Origin: Coenobita brevimanus
Taxonomy: Eukaryota > Arthropoda > Malacostraca > Decapoda > Coenobitidae
Assembly (NCBI GenBank): GCA_032717465.1
Contig: CM064732.1
Location: 24,883,297-24,947,296 of the forward strand
Direction of reading: 5' to 3'
Length of the DNA: 64,000 bases
In this document: positions 1 to 10,308 of the stretch, one piece after another
Layout: every line of letters begins with the position of its first letter
Position numbering within the stretch: position 1 is the first letter of the stretch
Program-made: the position numbers and the translations under genes
The notes under the pieces: generated by a model
The model's database searches: none
Seen by the model: the letters and a program-made list of their open reading frames with translations, nothing else
What the model was told of the DNA's origin: nothing

Positions 1-81
1 TTCTGTACTGCACTTGTAGAACTAATTATAAAACACCTCTATCTTAGCACTTACTATAAATCACCTTCATCACACACTTCA

Positions 82-387
82 CTATCTATCTATCTATTGC
101 CAGACGCCTCAATCCCGTTTATATCCTCATTCGTCAGCCTGTCTCTCCACGTGACTCCACAGGCTCCTCTTAAATAACTCATTTCCACTGCTCTCACTCT
201 TGACTTGTGTCCTTCCAACAATGTCCAAGCTTCACTTCCGTACGTTAGAGTTGGTATCACAATACTGTCATGTAGTAACTTTTTCACTTCCATGCTCACT
301 TCCCTGTTTCTTATCACTGCTTTCAAAGAACCAGCAACCTTTCTTCCCTGCTGTACCCTTTCATGCACTTCACCCTCCAAACCTCCA
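82..387 (-). mobile_element. RTE-A 3' fragment (copy A1), internally deleted
   Basis: Read on the minus strand this encodes the C-terminal part of an RTE-clade reverse transcriptase protein, including GSEAWTLLEG and CGVTWRDRLTNED, nearly identical to the other RTE-A copies in the window. The 3' end is at 82-98, a (TATC)n stretch directly after the shared terminal motif TTGCCAGACGCC (plus-strand sense). Compared with the copy at 49499-50261, about 275 bp are missing at position ~120, where sequence jumps from near the element end to inside the coding region. The 5' side is truncated at ~387, next to the piggyBac remnant. It is a dead fragment. Confidence 0.88.
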
Positions 388-449
388 TTTATGAAAATAC
401 ATAAACTTGTGCATTCCTGTACACTGTTTACACTTTCCCACACATCTGC

Positions 450-2270
450 TCAGTATTCACTCTCGGAGTGATACTCTGAGAAACATTATGGGCATAGGGG
501 GACCTTGCTGAGCCTGTCCACTGTTGCTGCTGTCCCCCGTCTAGCACCTGCCTCCTGAGCAGTTGAATATTCCTTAAAGAGTTCACATGCCAGCTCTCTC
601 AAACTCTCATAGAGAGAGAGGTTTCCTGATGAGCTCCTTGAACAGTATGAAATTGTTCAGGATGGTGATCTTGAGAAGGTGTAAGAACCTCTTCTTTTAC
701 CACTTGCAGGACTTACGTAGGCAATCGACCTTACCAATTTGCATGTCCGATTTATTAACCAGCCGCATTTTGATATTGTAATCGTTGACTGCATCTGGCT
801 TTATTACGGGTTCCTTTGTCCCATAGACTGTTTTCCCAGTTTCCTTCAACACACCCTTATGAACTGTAGACAACATGTTAACCCGCCTCTTGTCATGCCA
901 GAGAAGGGCTAACATGTTCCCACATTTCGTAATCAGAATGGCTCTTTTCTCAGTATTTGTCGGAAATACTGGGAAATTCTTTCTGTTGGCCTTAATAGTT
1001 CCACAGACCCAGTACAATGGTCAGGCAAATACTTGGTCAATGCCGGGGCAGTGTAATAATTTTTGGTATACAGGATGTGGTGCCTGATGAAATACCTTTC
1101 CATCAGCATTTTCACTACTGATGCAGAGAACCCATGAGGATCATCGCTAGGTATATCAACATCTGCTGCTGAGTAAAGTATCACATGCAGCACTTATCCA
1201 GTTTTACAGTCACTAAGTACAAAGAATATGAGGCTAAATCTGTGATACTTTGATGGCACATACAAAATAAATGCCAGCCTGCCCCTGAATAACACCAGCG
1301 ACTTGTCAATAACCACTTACTGGAATGGAACAAAAACCCTGGAAAATGACTCTTTGAGCCTTGTTAGGATTGGTCTTATTTTAGAAAACCTGTCGTTTGG
1401 TGGAAGCCTGTAATTTCTGTGGAAAAAAAGGAACCTTATGTTGGCCAGAAACCTTTCACGGGCCATATACTTACCAAAGACAATTGTTCCCATGAGTTCA
1501 TCAACTGACAAATAGCCGTGGAGCACATATTTTCTAACATGTGCCATCAACATGGTCGGGGTGAGCCACACAAACATCTCCCCCACCTGCACAGATATCC
1601 AGTCACGCATGTGCGTGCTCTCACTGGCAGCCACGTCCAGCCACCACATGCACATGGCCTGGTGGAAATTTATCTCATCCACCAGGTACTGCACTACTGA
1701 TCTCGAGAAAATTCCCTTGAAGAGACTGCTAATAGTCCAGGGCCTGGAGGGAAGCTCATCCTCCTGCACACCTGCACCCTCCACATGAAGTGCCAGCACA
1801 GACAGCACAAATGTGTCATCTCTACCCACATGGTAGAGCCGGCAGTCTGGCATTTCCCGGACATTTCATTTGCACTCATGCTTGCCCACATGCATGCCCA
1901 CTGGCAGGGGGTGGTGGGGAAGGAGACGGAGAGGTGTGGGAGGTGGAGGAGTAAGCGGGTGATGACTCACCTGACGCAGAACATTCCTGGGGAGATGCTA
2001 GGTATTGCGTATCTCCACATGAGGCCCGTCAGGGAAGTACCACTCCCGAAGGGCCTGGTTTTAGAGATTCAGCCTTTGAGGTAGTAGGCTGAGGTGTTTG
2101 GGAGTGCTGGAGGACGATATATCAGAGAACAGGCAGCGAGAGTGTGGAGGAAATGGCTTTGCGGCATTTATTCCGCAGATGACCTCCATGTCTGTGGCCA
2201 CTTTCATGATGTCCTGGGTCATCTATCGCCTCCTCATCGCCAAAATCGTCGCTTTCATAGGCTGCCCCTT
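450..2270 (-). pseudogene. PB-1: degenerate piggyBac transposase
   Basis: Conceptual reading from ~2270 down to 450 gives an acidic N-terminal stretch (YESDDFGDEE, ~2227-2259), the piggyBac N-domain (SVDELMGTIVFGKYMARERF, 1317-1853), the first catalytic-Asp block VVIDKSLVLFRGR (~1278-1316), then KNYYTAP and the C-terminal region with FLHLLKITILNNFILFKEL. A cysteine-containing tail (VPLCP-stop-CFSEYH) resembles the C-terminal zinc-binding segment of PGBD proteins. The family is DDE_Tnp_1_7, a cut-and-paste transposase acting at TTAA. Damage: in-frame stops between FVPFQ and VVID, after DCKTG, after RKSCKW and in the tail, plus a frameshift near 1010. The second catalytic Asp position reads K (TKNYYT) and the third reads N (MRLVN instead of MGGVD). 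It cannot be active. Confidence 0.85.
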
Positions 2271-2736
2271 CCTCCTGGAGAAGTCAGAGAGCCTACTTTG
2301 GCATCGGAGAGCGAATAGAGGTTGGAGGGCGAGAGAGCTCTCTCTCCACGTGGTAGCTCTAACTCTCCTCTGAGGATGTACTCTCACTGAGTGTACAAGA
2401 GGATATAGTGTCGTCCAAGGCACATGCAATGGTACTATCACGTAGCCCTTTCCTGACACTAAGGGCCAAACTTTCGCGGAGGTCAATTGTGTGATCGGCC
2501 CTTCATGCGGTGCGAGGGAATTGGACAATGGTGAGGAAGAAGACATGGCTCCTAACGTTACCACTGCCATGAACAGACTGAACCGCGCAACCACGGGGTA
2601 CCTGGGGGCCCTACCTACTCGGTAGGTATCATAGAAAATGGTTGAGCATTCAAAAGGTGGCAGGAGTGTAATATATCACATCAACTGGTGGTGCTCAGCA
2701 CCCTGAATCCTGACGTCCATACATGTCAGCCTGCAG

Positions 2737-2740
2737 TTAA
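2737..2740. repeat. Candidate TTAA insertion site of PB-1
   Basis: TTAA lies exactly where the Penelope-like coding sequence stops being recognisable and the piggyBac-side sequence begins. This fits piggyBac target choice. The outer terminus would begin CTGCAGGCTGAC (minus sense). No matching opposite terminus was found in the first 450 bp, so the call rests on position alone. Confidence 0.35.
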
Positions 2741-3135
2741 GGGTTAGGCATGTAATGGTTGTTAAGAAAATTCTTTACAAGACGATAGAACAAGTTATCA
2801 CTATTGCCATTATTTACAAAATATTTTCCTAGAAAGCAAATCTCATCATGGAATGGAGAATATGCTGATGAGAAAAAATGCCCTATGTAACAAGGTGTTA
2901 ACACCATTGATTTTAAAGATTCTATAACAAGAAATGAAAAAACTGCCACCCAAACCTTAGAAAGTAGGCTTACGGAACACAGAACACGGGAATTTACCAG
3001 TTTCTCTCCTCACCAGGACATCTAGAAATGGGAGACAACCGTTGGACCCTGTTTCAGTCGTGAACTGTATGTTATCATGGCGAGTGTTAATATAGTGCAG
3101 AAGATCCTGAGCATGGCTTTTATCTCTAAATATGC
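2741..3135 (-). mobile_element. PLE-1, 3' half: Penelope-like element downstream of the RT catalytic motif
   Basis: The minus-strand translation contains IFRDKSHAQDLLHYI, CLPFLDVLV and SVFRKPTF, then a frame ending FLNNHYMPNP. This is the block that normally follows the YVDD motif in Penelope-like reverse transcriptases. The missing upstream half, ending in YVDD, lies at 6653-7640 on the same strand, with an RTE-B element precisely between them. No GIY-YIG endonuclease domain is visible beyond 2741, where the PB-1 side begins. A stop separates the two frames (after KPTF), so the copy is dead. Confidence 0.82.
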
Positions 3136-3184
3136 GGCCAGATTGTGTCCCCCCCCCCTGTGATGGGGGGGACACAATCTGGCC
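3136..3184. repeat. Perfect 20-bp inverted repeat at the 5' edge of RTE-B
   Basis: The arm GGCCAGATTGTGTCCCCCCC (3136-3155) is perfectly complementary to 3165-3184, with a 9-nt spacer. The core GCGGCCAG[A/G]TTGTGT recurs in direct orientation at ~3211. The hairpin sits at the junction between PLE-1 and the RTE-B 5' UTR, so it may be part of the element's 5' region or a by-product of insertion. Confidence 0.8.
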
Positions 3185-3392
3185 TCCCTATGGGGTGGTA
3201 CTACTACTCTGCGGCCAGGTTGTGTTAGGAAGAATACTGCCACCGTATTCCCTGCGTGTCGTAAAAGGCGACTAAAAGGGGCGGGGTGAGGGGACTAGGG
3301 ACCCCCTCCTCTGTTTTTTAGTTCCTAAAAAGAGACAGGCCAGAGAAAGGGATGGAGGATGGAGTTATCCCCGTACCCTGAAGATTGGGTCT

Positions 3393-6323
3393 ATGAATGT
3401 GCGTGGATGTAGTACAGTTGAGGCTAAAAGGGAGGAGATTGGAAGAATGTTTGTGAGAAGAAAGTTGGATGTGTTAGCTTTGAGTGAAACGAAGATGAAA
3501 GGGAAGGGTGAGTCTATGTTTGAAAGTGTGAATGGAAGATTGTCAGGTGTTGATAGAGGAAGGGCAAGAGAAGGTGTGGCCTTGTTAGTGAGTTCGGAAG
3601 TACAGCAGTGTGTCATTGAATGGAAAGAGGTGTCATCGAGACTGATGTGGGTGAAAGCGAAATTTGAACGTGAGTTGTGGGTGTTTGTGAGTGCATATGG
3701 GCCTGGTAGTGAAAGGGATGAAGAAGAGAGGGAGTCTTTCTGGAATGATGTTGATGAGTGTCTGCAGAGTTTTGGAGAGAATGTGAATGTGATAATGATG
3801 GGAGATCTGAATGCTAGGGTGGGAAATGTAGCAGTTGAAGGTGTAGTTGGTATGCATGGTGTGCCTGGAAGAAATGAAAATGGGGAACGAATGATAGCGA
3901 TGTGTGTTGAGCGAGAGATGATGATTGGAAATACGTTGTTTGAGAAGAAAGATATTTATAAGTATACATGGGTGAGACAGGAGGGTGGAAGGGTTGTTGA
4001 TAGAGCTTTGATGGACTATGTGGTTGTGTCTAGGAATGTAATAGGAAGATTGTTGGATGTGAGAGTTCTGAGAGGGGAGGGTGGAGGTATGTCTGACCAC
4101 TACCTGGTGGAGGGAAAGTTAAGAGTAGGTAAGAGCTGGGTGAGAGCTAGGAGGGTTAGGTGTGGCAGGGAGGCTTTGAAAGTGAGTGAGTTGGATAAAA
4201 GAGAGAAAAAGATAGAGTATCAGGAGAAATTGAAAGATGAGTGGAACACACTGAAAGATCAGGAAAATGGCAGTATGGAGGAGGAATGGCAGTTTTTTAA
4301 GAGTGCTGTGGTGGGGCATGCAGAAGAGGTGTGTGGTGTGAGACGTGTGGGTGGTGGTGTAAGAAAAGGAAGTGAATGGTGGTGCGAGGAAGTAAGTATG
4401 GTTGTGACTGAAAAGAGACGTGCATATGAAGTGTGGCTGCAGAGGAAGGATGATATGTCATATGAAAGGTATAAGGAAAAGAGGAATAGGGCGAGAAGGG
4501 CTGTGCGTGATGCTAAAGTGGCAGCAGATGAGCGGTGGGGTAGGCGGCTTACAGAGAATTTTTAACAGAATAAGAAAATGTTTTGGAAGGAGGTGAAAAG
4601 GGTGCGAAAGGGAGAGTCTGGGAAGGAAGAACGAGTAAAAGCAGAGGATGGAAGGATGTTAATTGAGATGGATGCAGTAAGGAAGAGATGGCCAGAGTAT
4701 TTTGAAAGATTGTTAAATGTAGAGGAGGAAAGGGTGGCTGAGATTGTGGCAGATGGAAGGGTGCAAGGAATAAATGTGTTGGGAGAGTTGAATGATTCTT
4801 TGATCACGAAGGAGGAAGTGGAGAAGGCAGTAAAGGAGATGAAAACAGGGAAAGCTGCAGGTATGGATGGGTGTGCTTTGGAATGCCTGAAAGGTGGTGG
4901 AGTGACCATTGTTGACTGGTTAGTAAGATTGTTGAATGTGTGTTTTGTGAAAGGTATGGTGCCAATTGACTGGGCAAGTGCTTGTGTGGTCCCGTTGTAT
5001 AAAGGCAAGGGTGATAAGTATGAATGTACTAGCTTTAGGGGTATAAGACTGTTGAGTGTTGTAGGTAAGGTTTATGGTAGAGTGTCAATGATGAGAGTTA
5101 GAGAGGGTACAGAAGGAGTGATTGATGAAGAGCAGTGTGGCTTTAGGAGAGGGAGGGGATGCGTGGATCAGGTATTTGCTGTGAGACAAGTGTGTGAAAA
5201 GTATTTAGCGAAAGGCAAGGATGTATTTTGGGCATTCATGGATTTAGAGAAAGCTTATGATAGAAATGATGGGGAGGTTTTGTGGACTGTTTTAAGATTG
5301 TATGGACTTGATGGTAGGCTACTAAAAGGGGTGAAAAATTTTTATGTAAATAGTATAGCGTTTGTAAGAGTGGGAAATGCTGTGAGTGACTGGTTTCCTG
5401 TGAGAGTGGGGCTGCGACAGCGATGTGTGATGTCACCTTGGTTGTTTAATATTTACATGGATGGTGTTGTAAGGGAGGTGAATGCAAGAGTTTTAGTTGA
5501 AGGTCTGAGTCTGGTGAATGTTGATGGTGGAGAGTGGAATCTGAAGCAGCTGCTGTTTGCAGATGATACTGCACTGGTGGCTGATTCAGAGGAGAGTTTG
5601 AGATAGTTGGTAGAGGAGTTTGAAAGGGTGTGTGAAAGGAGGAAATTGAAAGTAAATGAGAATAAGAGTAAAGTGATGAAGTGTACGAGGTTGGTAGATG
5701 GTAGGGGGATGAATATAGCTTTGAATGGCGAGTTGCTTGAGGAGGTAGAGTGTTTTAAATATCTAGGGTCGCATGTTGCTGTGGATGGAAGAATAGATGC
5801 AGAAGTGAAGTTTAGAATAAATGAAGTAGGAAAGGTGCTGGGAGGAATGAAAAAAGTGTTTAGATGTCGTTCGCTTAGAGTGGATGTAAAGAGAAGGTTG
5901 TATGAGGGTGTTGTGATACCGACTGCATTATATGGGGCTGAAACATGGAATATGGGTGTAGCAGAGAGGAAAAGTTTGAATGTAATGGAGATGAGGTGGC
6001 TGTGGAGTATGTGTGGAGTGACGCCTATGGATTGAGTGCAAAATGATGAAGTGCGAAGGAGAACTGGAGTTGTTCAGGAGATGGCTGGTAGAGTTGAGCA
6101 GAGGGTGTTGCGATGGTTTGGGGATATGGAGAGAATGGATAATGAGCGATTGGTGACAAAGATAACTAGATCTGATGTGAGAGGTGTAAGGCTGAGAGGA
6201 AGACCACGAATAGGATGGATGGACAGTGTGAAGAGAGCGCTGGATGCGAGAGGGATGTCTGTTGAGCAAGGAAGAGTGGCTGTGCGTGACAGAAATAAAT
6301 GAAGAGAAATTGTGAATGAATAA
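3393..6323 (+). pseudogene. RTE-B polyprotein: APE endonuclease + reverse transcriptase, four nonsense codons
   Basis: A single frame of 976 codons runs from ATG 3393 to TAA 6321-6323 without a frameshift. Residues ~1-245 form an APE-type endonuclease (SETK at 31-34, GDLNARVG from ~137, SDHYL from ~234). The RT follows, with PLYKGKGDK, the motif-A block AFMDLEKAYD (~614) and LFADDTAL (FADD at ~722-725). The C-terminal region has YGAETWNM and LRWFGDMERM, typical of RTE proteins. In-frame stops lie at 4563 (TAA), 5604 (TAG), 6033 (TGA) and 6300 (TGA). A sibling at 63583 has CAA at the first, and context implies TGG for the last two. The usual GLRQGC reads GLRQRC. The element would nick target DNA and copy its RNA in place; this copy is inactive. 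Confidence 0.9.
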
Positions 6324-6652
6324 GTGATGACGCAGCCCTGAGGGGATATTTTTCCCTCATTTGGTCTGATCAGCTAGTCAGGTCAGGTGCGGGTAAGGGG
6401 ATGGGTCTGGTATGATGTGGCAGGGGTAAACCAGCTCTGCTTTCCGGCCCTGCTGCGGATGTCACTGATTGCATTGCGCAGTTGACCCTCGTGCGGTGTG
6501 GTGCGGTGAGAATCTGTCCTTTCTCCCCTTGGGGCTAAGATGAGAATGAATGTGTTTGAATGGATGAGTAATTGGAGAGTGTGTCGTCCTGTCTCGGCTA
6601 CCTCCCTTTCCTTGGGGGAAGCAGCCTAGGTATATAGATAGTCTATAGATAG

Positions 6653-7640
6653 ATCATCGACATACCTTTGGCACATCCATGGTTTAATATTACTTGGACA
6701 GTCACTTAGTCATAATTTCTCTTAATAACATAAAAAGTTGTTTGCAAAAGTAGGTCCAAGAGGTGACCCTATAGCAACACCTTTAATTTGGTTGTAGAGT
6801 TCTTTACTGAAAATGAACAAGCCATCCTTAACACAAAGGACCAAAAGTTCTTTGAATACATTTCTTGTCATTCCCCTGAAAAATTGAATGTCTTTAGAAA
6901 GCATTTTCAAAATTAAGTTTATAGTTCCATCAACAGGTATATTAATCAAAAGAGAGGTAATATCAAAACTGCACATAAAATAAGAGGCAGGTATATTAAC
7001 TTTGGACGGGGAATCTGCAAACTCGTACGAGTTCTTCACTGTCAACTCATTGGCGGTTAGCACATTCAGAAGTGGGACAAGAAACATTGACATTTTAAAT
7101 GAGCAGTATTGTAAGCAGCCATGATGGGACGGAGGGAAGCAGATGGTTTGTGTACATTAGGTAGACCATATAATTTGGCACGAGTCGACCCCACAGGTTT
7201 CAAGGATTTTGAGTCTTCAGAAGAAATGACATCAAGGGAAACTAACTCACTGATGAATCTAGTCACTTTATATTCTAATTTCATGGACAAAACGAGAACT
7301 TCAGAGTACCGTAATTTAGTAAATTTAGTGATGTCATTTAATATTTCTCTCAATCTAAGGATATTATCAGACTTGTTCATAACGACGACTCCCTTTCCTT
7401 TATCGGGACGCCATACAACCAGATCTTTTTTCTTTCCAAGGTTCTTCAGTAACTTAAATGTGACCTGTTTATTATGGGAGAGAACACTTTTGTTGGCTTA
7501 AAACCGTAAAAAGTTCCAGAAGCTGTAAGGCGTATGCTTTTAACAACCGAATCAGTTCGATAGCCATTAGCAGTTTAAAAATTTTTAAGTCTGTTTACAT
7601 GATTTTCAAATGATAAGAATTATGTATAAAAAAAAAAGGC
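6653..7640 (-). mobile_element. PLE-1, 5' half: Penelope-like reverse transcriptase core
   Basis: The minus-strand reading gives RPDKGKGVVVMNKSD (~7370-7420), KLYGLPNVHKPSASLRPIM (7120-7190), FLVPLLNVLTANELTVKNS, SFDITSLLINIP, GVAIGSPLGPTFAN and finally the catalytic QRYVDD (codons 6653-6664). This motif order is diagnostic of Penelope-like RTs, which are telomerase-related and distinct from LINE RTs. Defects are a frameshift near 7085 and two stops just before YVDD (in CY-stop-EKL-stop-LSD). The reading breaks exactly at YVDD, and the continuation is found at 2741-3135 beyond the RTE-B insertion. The 5' end fades into an A-rich run and CA repeats near 7640-7725. Confidence 0.88.
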
Positions 7641-7978
7641 TTAAACATTGGGAGACACAAATCTAAGCCAAAGGATACACACACACATACACACACACAG
7701 ACACACATACACACACACATATATGGTAACCATAGGGGCATTTGTCTTCTTAGTATAATAGGAAAAGTGTATGGTAGGATACTTATTGACAGAGTTAGAG
7801 AAAGAACAGAGAAATTAGTTGGAGAAGAACAGGGAGGCTTTAGGAAGGGAAGAGGTTGTGTAGATCAGATATTCATTCTCAGATCTTTAGTGGAAAAGTT
7901 TCTAGAGAAGGGAAAGAAGTTGTATGCGGCATTCATGGATTTGGAGAAAGCATATAACAGGGTGGATAGACAAGGATT

Positions 7979-9028
7979 GTGGAAAGGTTAAGAATATATG
8001 GAGTAGATGGAAAGTTGTTGAATGCTGTGAAGAGTATGTACGATGGTGCGAAGGCTGCAGTGCGTGTGGATGGTGAACTAAGTGAATTTTTCTCTTTGAA
8101 GGTTGGGTTGAAACAGGGATGTGTCATGTCTCCATGGTTGTTCAATCTGTACATGGATGGGGTAATAAAAGAGGTACAAGGTAGGGTAGTGGATGTTGGA
8201 GTGGCCATGGTGAGAGAGGATAGTGTTTGGAAACTCCCTGTACTGTTGTTTGTAGATGATACTGTGTTGTTGAGTGAAGACGAAGGAGAGCTGCAAGGCT
8301 TGGTGGATGAGTTTGGGAGAGTGTGTAAGAAACGGAATCTAAAGGTGAATGTAGGGAAGAGTAAAGTGATGGTCTTTGAGAGAGGTGAAGTCAGTGAATG
8401 TACAGCGAGGTTGGATGGTGAGGAATTGGAAAATGTGAGTACGTTTAAGTACTTGGGTAGTGTGATGAGTAAGGATGGAGGTTTGGAGGGCGAAGTGCTT
8501 GAAAGGGTACAGCAGGGAAGAAAGGTTGCTGGTTCTTTGAAAGCAGTGATAAGAAACAGGGAAGTGAGCATGGAAGTGAAAAAGTTGCTACATGACAGTA
8601 TTGTGATACCAACTCTAACGTACGGAAGTGAAGCTTGGACGTTGTTGGAAGGACACAAGTCAAGAGTGAGAGCAGTGGAAATGAGTTATTTAAGAGGAGC
8701 CTGTGGAGTCACATGGAGAGACAGGCTGACGAATGAGGATATAAAGGAGCGTTGTGGTGTGGATGTGGATGTGATAGGAAGCGTTATGAGGAACACACTG
8801 AGGTGGTTTGGCCATGTGGAGAGGATGGAGGGTGAAAGACTGACGAAGAGAGTGTATGTGAGTGAGGTGGAGGGGGAAAGTGGGTGGGGGAGGCCGAGGA
8901 TGAGATGGAGGGATGGGGTGGAGAGGTATATGAGAGAGGGGGGTGTGAGCTGGGAAGCGGGGAGTGAAATGGCGGGGGACAGGGCGACTTGGAGGCGATT
9001 TGTTTGTGGCCACCCCAAACGGGATTGA
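7979..9028 (+). pseudogene. RTE-A2 reverse transcriptase C-terminal part, 349 codons open
   Basis: The frame is uninterrupted over 349 codons and contains GLKQGCVMSPWLFNLYMDG, the catalytic block LFVDDTVLLSEDE (usual FADD reads FVDD), FKYLGSVMSKDGG, YGSEAWTLLEG, the HIR-like segment LRWFGHVERM, and a basic Gly/Arg C-terminus ending GHPKRD-stop just before the repeat tail. The N-terminal endonuclease and first RT blocks are absent because of 5' truncation and a frameshift. Copies at 31657, 49499 and 26641 match it closely, so the family was probably active recently. Confidence 0.85.
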
Positions 9029-9037
9029 GGCGTCTGG

Positions 9038-9040
<3 letters not shown>

Positions 9041-9115
<75 letters not shown>
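9041..9115. repeat. (TA)n microsatellite, RTE-A tail
   Basis: About 37 TA units directly abut the RTE-A2 terminus and are best read as its 3' tail, later expanded. Confidence 0.95.
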
Positions 9116-9118
<3 letters not shown>

Positions 9119-9179
9119 CAAAGAATAAAGTGACGAAAGGGTGGAGAGGCGCATAACAGAGCCAATCTGACACACACAG

Positions 9180-9250
9180 GAAAAAAGTAGCATGGAAAAA
9201 ACACGGGAGAAAAATACCGAGGAAATGGATCAGACCCTCTGCTAGAGAAG

Positions 9251-9289
<39 letters not shown>

Positions 9290-10300
9290 AGCCGTGCAGG
9301 TAACGAAAAAAATAGGCCTAGAAAAACTAAGCAGTAATAGGAGAGCTAATTACAAAAATAGGATCAACAAGGAACTTAAGAAAAAATGAAAAAATGATAA
9401 ATGAAATTCAGAAATAAAGGAAAGTTACAGATAAAAAAACACATGATGAATGAAAGGGAAAGAGACAGAACGGAAGGATGAAAGAGAACAAGAGAGAAAA
9501 AGAAAAAAAAATGGACAGAATATTACGTGATAAAGTTTGGGAACACTGGATGCAGAAACGGAATGGGAAAAAGCTAATTGGAGTAAAACAGGAAGAATGG
9601 AAGAGATAAAGGAGGAAAATATGGAGAGCAAAAATGAGAGTGTGAGATATTCATGAAAATGAAACGATTGCGAAAATTCTGGCAAACGGAAGAAGTGTTT
9701 AACATTGCAAGATGTACAGAGACAAAATTATTGAGAGAAAGATAAAACAAGAAGGGAAGAGATATGGAAGCTGTGGGAAAAAGAATAAAAGAATGCATGA
9801 GGAAGAGAAAGAAAAGATGGAATAGAAAAAAAATATCTTAGGAGAAACGGAAAAAAAATTGAGAGATATATGAAGGCGAGAACGGAGAGAGAAACATAAC
9901 AAAACGGAAGAAAAGATAATATGGGACGTAATTAGAAAGTGAAAGTAAGAACAAAGAGTAAAATGGATGAAAGAAAACGAGAGAAAAGAAGAAATGAGAG
10001 TAAATAAAAGAGTATAAAGTTAGTGAAAACGAGAAATGTGAAAAATCGATAATTATAATAACTATCAGAAAGAATGAAAGAAGACCAATGTTGGAGAAAA
10101 AACAGAAAAGAAAGCGAATTTCTTTGCTGGAGATAAAAAAAAATAAAGAGGAAATAAAAAAAAAAAAGACACCAGAATGTAAAACCGAGAAACTGACATC
10201 GGAGAAAGAAACAGAATGAAAGAGAAAATTTAATAATTATGTGAAATAATAATAAGGACTTATTTTGATGAGAGTAAATAAAAATGAGAAGTGAAAATTA
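9180..10300. other. A/G-rich (purine) tract with (GA)n core
   Basis: About 1.1 kb of strongly purine-biased plus strand, with (GA)n at ~9249-9285 and many GAAA, GGAA and AAAA runs. No motif-bearing coding frame is visible. The antisense frames (Phe/Ser/Leu-rich) are compositional artefacts. Confidence 0.75.
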
Positions 10301-10308
10301 TTGAATGT

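Larger units (their letters stand above)
3136..6652 (+). mobile_element. RTE-B: near full-length RTE-clade non-LTR retrotransposon
   Basis: The element starts at ~3136 inside PLE-1, has a ~250-bp 5' UTR, one long coding frame and a ~330-bp 3' UTR, and ends at ~6652 with short TATAGA-like repeats next to the PLE-1 YVDD codons. The 5' UTR contains TGTCGTAAAAGGCGACTAAA (3258-3277), whose GTCG/CGAC can pair; similar motifs precede RTE-type ORFs in other animals (from memory, not searched). It interrupts PLE-1 between the YVDD and FRDKS blocks. Exact ends are inferred from where PLE similarity stops. A clean target duplication was not resolved. Confidence 0.85.
7725..9116 (+). mobile_element. RTE-A copy A2, 5'-truncated, with (TA)n 3' tail
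   Basis: Starts abruptly inside the RT domain after a CA/TA repeat (~7725) and ends at the family 3' motif GCGTCTGGCAA (9030-9040), followed by (TA)n to 9115. Coding frames 7767-7991 and 7979-9028 belong to one protein broken by a small deletion near 7985 (GGAAAGG versus GGAAAGTG in the copy at 31657). Confidence 0.88.

Noticed and set aside
3633..4100. 155-codon minus-strand frame
   Set aside because: Antisense shadow of the RTE-B endonuclease domain.
8686..9204. Minus-strand frames of 129-172 codons over RTE-A2
   Set aside because: Shadow frames of the plus-strand RTE-A ORF plus the (TA)n Tyr/Ile run.
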